Shown: positions 57,312-64,000 of the stretch, in pieces
Layout: the number at the start of each line of letters is the position of its first letter
Numbering within the stretch: position 1 is the stretch's first letter
Source: 2-12-FULL-35-23 sp965196985
GTDB lineage: Bacteria; Pseudomonadota; Gammaproteobacteria; UBA12402
NCBI GenBank assembly: GCA_965196985.1
Contig: CBDALO010000016.1
Location: 1-64,000, forward strand
Reading direction: 5' to 3'
DNA length: 64,000 nucleotides
Notes under the pieces: generated by a model
Database searches by the model: none
Told to the model about the DNA's origin: nothing
What the model saw: the letters and a program-made list of their open reading frames with translations, nothing else
Program-made: the position numbers and the translations under genes

Positions 57312-58112
57312 TTAACCTTTTAGCTCATGAATTGCCTGATTAATGACATCATCCGGTATATGGTTTAAATTCATATTAGCGGCGATTAGCAACGCATGTC
57401 GCATGAGCCTATCAACATAACGAAGCCTACCTTTTGTGGCCATGTGTACTGCACGAATACCTGTTTCAGTGAATAAGCTGCTGCTCATTCCTGCCTTCTC
57501 AAAAGCAGCGTGAATAATGCTCTCAAAATCCCTGCTATCTTCAATTGCATGCCACCTAATAAAGCACTGAATTCTAGAGTTGATAGGTTCATAGGCTGGT
57601 CTCTGCAATGTTGCTAGAAGTGATGGGAGTCCACATAAGATAATCGTCATGACGTCTTTGCTGTCAAAACTGAAATTAAGGAAGTCAGGTAATCGTAGAA
57701 TGAAATCATTACTAAGCTGATGCGCCTCGTCTAGGATCCAAATAGGCTGAACGTTTTTATCATGGTAGAGCGCGATCAAGCTCTGCTTCAAGTCTCTCCA
57801 AAGTTTAGAGAATCGGTAATAGTTTTCTAAACCTAGATTTTCGGCAAGCTGAGAGTACACATCAAATGACCGAAAGTGAGTGTCTGATTGATAAATGACT
57901 TGATGGGTCAGCGGGTTGAGTTTATTGCTCCAGTATCTTAGCGCCGTGGTCTTTCCTGTCCCTGAGTCGCCAGTAATCACTGCTAAGCCGCGTGTTTCTA
58001 GCAAACCATTAAGTTGCTGTTCTAGTCGCTTTGACTGCGCCAATTCAATAATGTTTGATTTACCCAATGGATCAAATTTCAAGCCAAAATGTTGAAGATA
58101 CATCTTACTCAT
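57312..58112 (-). CDS. AAA+ ATPase of the transposon (TniB/ExeA-like)
   Basis: About 264-267 residues. Walker A is GDSGTGKTTALRYW, Walker B is PIWILDEAHQLSND, and SRIQCFIRWHAI is a sensor region. The start MYLQHFGLKFDPLGK is typical of ExeA-like ATPases that accompany rve-type transposases (compare TniB/TnsC/MuB), where they choose targets. It overlaps the end of the transposase gene. A second ATG at 58103 has the better distance from GGAGG. Confidence 0.88.
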   Translation of the reverse strand: MSKMYLQHFGLKFDPLGKSNIIELAQSKRLEQQLNGLLETRGLAVITGDSGTGKTTALRYWSNKLNPLTHQVIYQSDTHFRSFDVYSQLAENLGLENYYRFSKLWRDLKQSLIALYHDKNVQPIWILDEAHQLSNDFILRLPDFLNFSFDSKDVMTIILCGLPSLLATLQRPAYEPINSRIQCFIRWHAIEDSRDFESIIHAAFEKAGMSSSLFTETGIRAVHMATKGRLRYVDRLMRHALLIAANMNLNHIPDDVINQAIHELKG

Positions 58113-59385
58113 CCTCCTCAGTGATATCCAAATCCTCTTTAACTTGGTTATAAACAATCTCAACTAGCGAGGTTTTTCTTGCTGGTTGTTCCGGCATCTG
58201 AGGTCTAGCTCGGGTTCTAGAAAGGTTGTTATGTTTGTCCAGCTCTCCCACTGCACCAAGGTATTGATATTCCAATGATTCGACGTGACGGGCGGAGTCA
58301 CTATGCGGATCAACCACTAAATAAACCTCTTGTTGAGCCAGTTCAAATGGAACTTCAAAGAGTCGATTATTCCAGCTTACCGTGCCATCCTTCCTGACTC
58401 GGCGCTTAATGCGATGCAGGAAGTAATCATCTAGCTTATCGGCCAAACAACCTAACGGCTGAATTTTAGTGAGGTCTTGCTGATAGCGTTGTAACGGGGT
58501 CATCTTGTCAGGCAGGGCGCTTTGCGAGGCTTGATGATAAACACGCTCAACCCAAGCCCAAAATCGATCATTCAGCGCATTGAAACTATGAATGGAATCC
58601 AGGTTGCATTCAGCTAGGAATTGCTCGCGTACTGTTCTATGCCAACGCTCTAGTTTGCCTTTGCTTTGCGGTTCATAGGGCCTGCCGTAAATCAATTGAA
58701 TTTTCAAACGAGCACAAATGGTTTGCAACGTTTTAGCACGGTAGGCAGGGCCGTTGTCAATGATGAGCTTAACAGGAAGCCCACGTTTGAGTAATACCTC
58801 TTTCAACACATGCTCAATAGTAATGGCACTCTCATCAGTACAAAATTTACTGTGACAGACCAACCTTGAGGCATCATCAAAAATACTCACCAAATAGCTT
58901 TTAACTCTTCTTTGGCCATCGTAAATCGTTGGACCATGCATGACATCGCCATACCAAATATCACAAGCTGTGAGCGCCTCAAATGAGCGGCGCTCAATTT
59001 GGTTAGAAGGTGTGACTGTTCTTTTAGACAGGCCGTGTTTTACTAATAAGCGGTGAACTGTTGCGTGAGATAATTCACCTCGTGCTACCTTCCCTTGAGT
59101 TTCTAAGAGTTTAATCACGGTCGGAATTGATCTTGAAGGGCTTTCCTGTTTAGTGGAAATAATTAACTCTTGTAGCTCTGGATTGATGTGACACTGGCCT
59201 TTGTCTCGTCGAGTTTTAGGAACTAATCCATCAATACCCTGCTTTAACCAGGCGTAATACCAATTCTCAATTGTTTTAGCACTGAGGTGAACACGCTTAC
59301 TACCTGGAATGTTGTAGGTTTGCTGGGACAACCTTTTAATAATGCTCTTGAGCTCACCATGCTCAAAACTATTTCGGCTACATAG
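58105..59385 (-). pseudogene. rve-type transposase (TniA-like), main part
   Basis: DDE integrase-core transposase. An HTH region (LSAKTIENWYYAWLKQGIDGLVPKTRRDKGQ) is followed by the rve core: CDIWYGDVMHGP (D), VKLIIDNGPAYRAK (D), PQSKGKLERWHRTVREQF (E), then a C-terminal beta-rich domain. An ISNCY insertion (TSD CTACATAG) separates the first 20 codons. Joining 61263-61324 to 58105-59377 gives exactly 445 codons starting MTKPIHPTALFRLSVLGELC. Confidence 0.88.
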
Positions 59386-59571
59386 TGACTGACAGAAAAC
59401 CCGCAAAGCCTTTTATTTTCAATGTTTCGGGGCGAACTGGTCACATGAAGATTTTCAAAAAACAGCACTAAATACTCGTTTTCCAGCTATTTACAGCTTA
59501 TTTTCGATATAATGCCTTAATCTTCGATGATTTTTCGCCACAGCATGGTAACTCTTCACTGGAAAGCAAGA

Positions 59572-61062
59572 ATGACAAGACTAGCCCAAAATCCACAAAT
59601 GCAAATTGGCCAAGTAGATATTTCTAAAATTCAAATCAGCTCTAAATCACGGGATGACATTCCAAAATTATTAAAAGGGCTACAGTTTATTTATAGTACA
59701 CCCTCTGTACGGAAGGAGATTTTCGAACTACTAGAGGCTCAGATTGCACCTGAGGTTGACAAGAATAATGGACGCCCTGGTATGGAATTATGGAAAATAT
59801 TGGTCATGGGAGTACTCCGCCTGAGTCTAAATTGTGATTATGATCGACTGCATGAACTTGTGAATCAACATAAAACCATTCGTGAAATGCTAGGGCATGC
59901 TGATTTTTTCGATAAAATAGAGTATCAGCTGCAAACAATTAAAGACAATGTCTCGCTACTCACTCCCGAGTTGTTAGATGAGATTAATCAAGTTGTTGTG
60001 AAAGCTGGTCATTCATTGTTAAAAAAAAGTGAGCCTCTGCGAGGCCGTTGCGATTCCTTTGTGGTTGAAACAGACGTACATTTTCCAACAGACATAAGCT
60101 TACTGTTTGACGCAATGCGCAAAATAATTCAGCAGGTGGCCAAGCTGTGTGAACACAGCGGATTGAGTGACTGGCGTCAATATCGATATAACATCAAGCA
60201 TCTGAAACGGCTCATGCGAATAGCTCAACTAAAAAAGCGCAGTAAGAGCAAGCAAGCAGATCAACAAAACAAAAAGGACAAGGCAATCAAGGATGCTCAT
60301 CAGGAGTATCTCAATATTGCGCAAAAATATTTAGATAAAGCACATGCCTCAATAAACGCTATCCAGAAAGCCGATCTACTGAAGCCGCAAGATGCGCCAC
60401 TGGTTGAAAGTATAGAAATGTTCACGGTTCATGCAGATCGCCAAGTTGATCAAATTAAACGCCGAATATTATTGGATGAAAAGATCCCGCATGAAGAAAA
60501 AGTCTTTTCTGTCTTTCAGCCACATACTGAATGGATTGTAAAAGGAAAGGCTGGTGTACCAGTCGAATTAGGAATGAAAGTCTGTGTCTTGGAGGATCAA
60601 CACCAATTTATATTGCATCATCGTGTGATGGAGAATGAGACTGATGACAAGGTCGCCGTATCTATGGTTCAAGAGACCCAACAAAAGTTCCCAGAGTTAA
60701 ACACATGTAGTTTTGATAAGGGCTTTCATTCAAAAGAAAATCAATCTGCGTTAGCAGATATTTTGGAAGTTGTTGCATTGCCGAGAAAAGGTCGACTCTC
60801 AAAGGAAGCACAGGAAATTGAAAAGTCAGACTCGTTTGTGAAAGCGAAACAAAAGCATTCTGCGGTAGAATCCAGTATTAATGCTCTTGAAGTTCATGGG
60901 TTGGATCAATGCCTAGATCACGGCATTGATGGCTTTAAGAGTTATGTTGGCTTAGCGATTGTTGGAAAAAACATAGATCGTATCGGAAGTCTTATACAAA
61001 GAGCTGAGCAAAGGAAAGCAGCGCGACTAAAAAACGCATTCGAGGTCGCAGCCCACCGTTAG
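59572..61062 (+). CDS. ISNCY-family transposase
   Basis: About 496 residues. The family-typical start is MTRLAQNPQMQIGQVDISKI; an ATG 15 codons upstream (59527) is also open. Motifs: GRPGMELWKILVMGVLRLSL with DYDRLHELVNQH, SFVVETDVHFPTDISLLFDAMRKII (first Asp), NTCSFDKGFHSKENQ (second Asp) and KQKHSAVESSINALEVHGLDQC (Glu). Intact and the only copy here. Confidence 0.9.
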   Translation: MTRLAQNPQMQIGQVDISKIQISSKSRDDIPKLLKGLQFIYSTPSVRKEIFELLEAQIAPEVDKNNGRPGMELWKILVMGVLRLSLNCDYDRLHELVNQHKTIREMLGHADFFDKIEYQLQTIKDNVSLLTPELLDEINQVVVKAGHSLLKKSEPLRGRCDSFVVETDVHFPTDISLLFDAMRKIIQQVAKLCEHSGLSDWRQYRYNIKHLKRLMRIAQLKKRSKSKQADQQNKKDKAIKDAHQEYLNIAQKYLDKAHASINAIQKADLLKPQDAPLVESIEMFTVHADRQVDQIKRRILLDEKIPHEEKVFSVFQPHTEWIVKGKAGVPVELGMKVCVLEDQHQFILHHRVMENETDDKVAVSMVQETQQKFPELNTCSFDKGFHSKENQSALADILEVVALPRKGRLSKEAQEIEKSDSFVKAKQKHSAVESSINALEVHGLDQCLDHGIDGFKSYVGLAIVGKNIDRIGSLIQRAEQRKAARLKNAFEVAAHR

Positions 61063-61100
61063 CTGCCTAGTCAGCCTCAGAATATCCCATTGTATTCCAG

Positions 61101-61120
61101 AAAGCAGGGTGCTTTTTTTC
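61101..61120 (+). terminator. probable terminator of the ISNCY transposase
   Basis: AAAGCAGGGTGC hairpin (AGCA-GGG-TGCT) followed by seven T, about 40 bp after the stop codon. Confidence 0.6.
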
Positions 61121-61262
61121 GTATCAAAACAGCGAGATTTCATTTTTTTGTACGCGGCCAGGGCTTAACATGCTATTTTTATTATGATCTCGCGCGGATA
61201 TAAAAAAATGAAAGTGTAATAAAACAACAAAGACTAAGAATTAGTAGGTTTTCTGTCAGTCA

Positions 61263-61324
61263 CTACATAGCTCACCTAAAACACTTAGGCGAAACAGTGC
61301 TGTTGGGTGAATGGGCTTGGTCAT
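61263..61324 (-). pseudogene. rve-type transposase (TniA-like), N-terminal end
   Basis: First 20 codons of the gene (MTKPIHPTALFRLSVLGEL), with an AGGA Shine-Dalgarno upstream of the ATG. Cut by the ISNCY element at 61262. Confidence 0.85.
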
Positions 61325-61458
61325 TTTGCAATTCCTGTGTGATTTAACTACTTGCAATGAGTTAATCACAACTTGAGTTGAGAATGCTACGCTCAAACTG
61401 TGTGGGGTCGTGAGGTTTACAGAAAATATCCATCTCAACTTTTTTTCACGTTAATTAA

Positions 61459-62015
61459 TTATGGGATGCTCACTCCTGTGTTGTTAAGAAAAAGCATGAT
61501 GCTCGATAAATCATGCTCACCAAGGCAGGCCAACCAAAACGCTTGTGGATCACTATGTCGCCCAAGCTGTAACCACAACGGATGTGCTTTGATATGGAAG
61601 GAGTAATCAACGAAGTGGTCAACCAACCAGTGAAACCACCTAGCAACGGTGTGTCGACTAACACCTTGCTCCTGACCTGATGAGCTAATACTTTTCCCAG
61701 GAGCACGCTCATTAACACTGCCTGCTGAACTGACCAGCAATACCAACGCTTTGGAGAAAGTATCTCAGGTAGGGTTGAACAAGTACGTTTACATTGATGA
61801 CAATAAAATCTCAAAACAGGGGTGGGATTTAAAGAGCGTCCTTTACCTGGGTTCCTATCTGGTTTTCGATCATATGATCCATGTGACCATAGTCCACCTG
61901 CACCGCAATGGCTGCACTGCTCTGGCCTTAGTAGCTCTGGATTTTTTTTCAGCAGGATCAGGTAATCACTCAGGCTTTTAATCGCTTTTATGATTCTGCG
62001 CATGACTAATTTCAC
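61459..62015 (-). pseudogene. DUF6431-type transposase-related protein, frameshifted
   Basis: N-terminal frame (to about 61695) has a zinc-binding start CSHCGAGGLWSHGSYDRKP and FYCHQCKRTCSTLPEILSPKRWYCWSVQQAVL. At a short A run (about 61693-61696) the frame changes to SSGQEQGVSRHTVARWFHWL, an HTH-like segment, and LWLQLGRHSDPQAFWLACLG up to the stop at 61459. The whole resembles DUF6431-type IS proteins. Ends of the element were not found; the TATCAAG/CTTGATA dyad near 62028-62050 may be one. Family assignment is from memory of the pattern. Confidence 0.6.
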
Positions 62016-62054
62016 TATAGTTTTTATATCAAGTTATTTTACCTTGATAGGTTA

Positions 62055-62455
62055 CTAAAAACCTTGTTTATTATGAGATAAAACTAGCTCAATTCCCCTA
62101 AATAAAGATAGACGTAACACTTCCCTAGACAAGACATTACAAATTACAGGCTTTGTCAATAAAGCCTGCAACCCAGCCAGCAAACCTTCTGTATTTCGCT
62201 GGCCAATATCATCCAAAAGCTCAACTAGTGCAGCATTCTCATCGATAACCTTGAGCTGCTCAAACATGCGCCCCTTTAATACCAAATACTCGGCCAGCAA
62301 CTCGCCACCACTACTAAGCTCTAAAGCAACCACATAACAGGCTTTCATATAAGTACTAGCGTCACCTTGAAGCGCTAAGCGCTTAGCACGCAAATCAGCA
62401 ACACTGTCACGATAAACTGGTGAGGTTAATAAGATTTCTTCTAACTCACTACAAT
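62055..62455 (-). pseudogene. giant helical protein gene 3, C-terminal fragment
   Basis: About 133 codons: CSELEEILLTSPVYRDSVADLRAKRLALQ...LSLFRGIELVLSHNKQGF then TAG. Helix-rich. It joins in frame to 63416-64000 through the IS5 TSD AAT. It ends 40 bp from the DUF6431-type element, and the stop could be due to that junction, so the true C-terminus may have been longer. Confidence 0.7.
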
Positions 62456-63415
62456 AGACCTTCTGCGAAACTAAATACTGGGCGAGCTTATGCTCGTTTG
62501 TAGTTTTAGAATCCGGCTTGAAGATTGAGAATCCCAGCAATAATATTAAATCTCATATTGTGTTTTCTGCGAAAATTCCTATACACCTCCCCAAGAATGC
62601 GGAATTTTTTAAATTTTGAGAATTGATGTTCAACCCTAATACGGATCTTGCTGTGATTACGGTTATCCTCTTTTTGTTGAGTAGTTAATTTGCCGCCTTT
62701 GGGCTTTTTATGAGGTAAGTTAACCAAGGGGTCAGTATGTTGAATTCCTTGGTATCCTAGATCAGCATATTTTTCTGCTGGTGGCAGTGGGCTGCCACGT
62801 TGTCGGATCTTAATATCATGAACCCTCCCAGGCATTGTTTGAGAGACGTTGATTATTTTTCCGGATGTACTCATTGCTATCTCCACCTTTTGAGTATGTC
62901 TTTTCTTTTTACCAGAATAATAATCTTTACGTGGCTTCTTCTTTTTGGGGCGCTGAATAGGCTGCTCCGTTACATCCATTAATATAGCGCAAACCGCATC
63001 TTCTGTTAGGGTTCTGTCTTTTTTAATATGAATATGCTTGGCCACTAAGGGTTCTAAGCGTTTAAATAAGCGGCAGACATTACTGTCATCCAAACCAACA
63101 AAGTAACCTAAGAATTCATGTGTTACATAAGTGCGATAGTACATCATGAGAAGCAAAAGGCGATCATGGTGCGTGGTGAGTTTCGGGCGCCTTCCCAGCT
63201 TACTAAACTCATCATCAAGTGATGACTTCACTTGTTGGTGTATCGTTTCAAAATCATCAAGGGTCAAACCAGTTAACTTTTTAAAAATACGCGGGCGGTT
63301 ACTGAGTTGCTGATAGCTTAATAGCATATGCCTTTCCATGAATGATTATTAATCAGGCAATTATAAGCAAATTTTAGCTAGTTTCTAGAACTGCCCTTAG
63401 TTACGCAGAAGGTCT
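62456..63415 (-). mobile_element. IS5-family IS copy 2 (960 bp)
   Basis: Same ends as copy 1, with TSD AAT at 62453-62455 and 63416-63418. It interrupts giant gene 3. Confidence 0.95.
62506..63339 (-). CDS. IS5-family transposase
   Basis: 277 residues, intact, one substitution from copy 1 (HSKIRIRVEH for HSKTRIRVEH). Confidence 0.93.
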   Translation of the reverse strand: MERHMLLSYQQLSNRPRIFKKLTGLTLDDFETIHQQVKSSLDDEFSKLGRRPKLTTHHDRLLLLMMYYRTYVTHEFLGYFVGLDDSNVCRLFKRLEPLVAKHIHIKKDRTLTEDAVCAILMDVTEQPIQRPKKKKPRKDYYSGKKKRHTQKVEIAMSTSGKIINVSQTMPGRVHDIKIRQRGSPLPPAEKYADLGYQGIQHTDPLVNLPHKKPKGGKLTTQQKEDNRNHSKIRIRVEHQFSKFKKFRILGEVYRNFRRKHNMRFNIIAGILNLQAGF

Positions 63416-64000
63416 AATAACTATCTGCAGTTAATTCTACGCTTTGCTCAGCCCTTATCTTAGCTATAGCATAAGAATAATAACGCAACCAAACTGCATC
63501 ATAATGAGCTTGTAACTCTTGCCGCTCTGGACTTGCGCCACGCGCAGCAATCATCTCAAAAGCATCAATCAGGCATGCTTTATCGAATCCCTCTAGCACA
63601 AAACCGCAAGCTACAGCAGCCAAGTGATTTCGACAAAAAATCAGTGACTCGCCCACTCTATTTCTTTCACAAAAAGCCAGCTCGGCCTTTTTTTCCTCTG
63701 GTGCATAATAGTTAAACACATTGCCCAGCTTAAACAAAGCCTGCCAACTCTCAGCACCAATCCCAGAACGTTCCATAACAGAATGCCACCTAGCCCAGTA
63801 GGCTTCACAAAACCGCATGGACTCTGGCCAATCAGAGAACTCTGACTTACTAATCAACTGAAACAAACTTGAAATGTCAAAGTCTCTCTCAGCCGCAAAG
63901 CGTTGCAAAGCGACTAGCGCATTATTCTCCTGCCCTGTCAGCCACAACTCATCATTACCTAACAACTCTACCAAAGCACTCAACACATGCTTTGCCAGCA
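63416..64000 (-). pseudogene. giant helical protein gene 3, fragment running off the window
   Basis: Open to the right edge; the GTG at 63986 is not a convincing start because the frame continues upstream as LAKHVLSALVELL. Reads LSALVELLGNDELWLTGQENN...LIDAFEMIAARGASPERQELQAHYDAVWLRYYSYAIAK. AFEMIAAR.ASPE.RQ matches AFQTIAARAFTPEFRQ of gene 1. Together with 62055-62452 it is at least 323 codons. No domain recognised. Confidence 0.75.

Larger units (their letters stand above)
59386..61262 (+). mobile_element. ISNCY-family IS (1,877 bp)
   Basis: Inverted ends TGACTGACAGAAAACC, with the 8-bp TSD CTACATAG at 59378-59385 and 61263-61270. It is inserted in the TniA-like transposase gene. Confidence 0.93.
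57294..61437 (-). mobile_element. TniA/TniB-like transposon, interrupted by ISNCY element
   Basis: Ends TGAGATGGTGTC and, at the other side, TGAGATGGATAT read inward. It carries two overlapping genes, an rve-type transposase and an AAA+ ATPase, and is about 2,260 bp without the ISNCY element. No target duplication is visible. Immediately outside the left end another CATCTCA lies inverted, so the element may have inserted beside an older end of its kind. Confidence 0.75.

Noticed and set aside
62028..62050. Rho-independent terminator after giant gene 3
   Set aside because: The TATCAAG/CTTGATA dyad is AT-rich, has no T tail in the right place, and may be the end of the adjacent IS.
57278..62054. 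Giant genes 2 and 3 as one gene split by the TniA-like transposon
   Set aside because: No target duplication joins the two sides, a TAG lies just upstream of the gene 2 ATG, and gene 3 ends in its own TAG; continuity cannot be shown.

Overview
The window is about 64 kb of an AT-rich gammaproteobacterial chromosome (roughly 40% G+C by eye). Its gene content (MoaCB fusion, CoaX/CoaBC, RibE-RibBA-RibH under an FMN riboswitch, Bcr/CflA-type transporter, HigBA) fits a gammaproteobacterium, and the extreme insertion-sequence load fits a host-associated lineage with a decaying genome, such as the IS-rich relatives of Piscirickettsia or Legionellales. The genus cannot be fixed from the sequence alone. 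I count about 25 transposable elements from about 12 families, covering a little over half of the window. For most of them both ends and the target-site duplication (TSD) can be read, so the interrupted host genes can be rejoined in frame.

Region 1 (1-25.4 kb) is a purine-degradation and molybdenum-cofactor cluster on the + strand: xdhB, xdhC, moaA, moaCB, moeA, moaD, moaE, a repeat-rich gap, then a uraD-type decarboxylase fused to an FAD/NAD(P)-binding domain. XdhB is the molybdopterin-binding subunit, XdhC inserts the cofactor, and the Moa/Moe proteins make it, so this is a functional unit. xdhB, xdhC, moeA and the uraD fusion are all broken by IS elements, and moeA also has a frameshift. 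Only moaA, moaCB, moaD and moaE look intact. The xdhC insertion is a nest: IS256 contains IS66, which contains another IS256, and two ISKra4 copies sit in the outer IS256 tail.

Region 2 (25.2-30.2 kb) holds a TauE/SafE-like remnant, peptide deformylase, three tandem small secreted proteins of unknown function, and an NTF2-like/LuxR regulator with an IS256 directly upstream of its start. Region 3 (30.2-35.6 kb) is an MFS drug-efflux pseudogene split by IS1634 and ISKra4, with an IS200/IS605 element at its end and a tRNA-Lys upstream. Region 4 (35.8-41.5 kb) is the best preserved part: higBA, coaX-coaBC, and ribE-ribBA-ribH behind an FMN riboswitch, with dispersed palindromic repeats between the operons.

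Region 5 (41.5-64 kb) is the most unusual part. Three very large, helix-rich, apparently related proteins of unknown family lie head to tail on the - strand. All are wrecked: gene 1 by IS91, IS5, one frameshift and two in-frame stops; gene 2 by IS256, IS1595 and IS66; gene 3 by IS5. Between genes 2 and 3 lies a TniA/TniB-like transposon, itself interrupted by an ISNCY element, followed by a frameshifted DUF6431-type transposase. Removing the insertions restores open frames of about 1,560 codons (gene 1, still with its frameshift and stops), 1,064 codons (gene 2) and at least 323 codons (gene 3, running off the window). These proteins are the best candidates here for an undescribed system.
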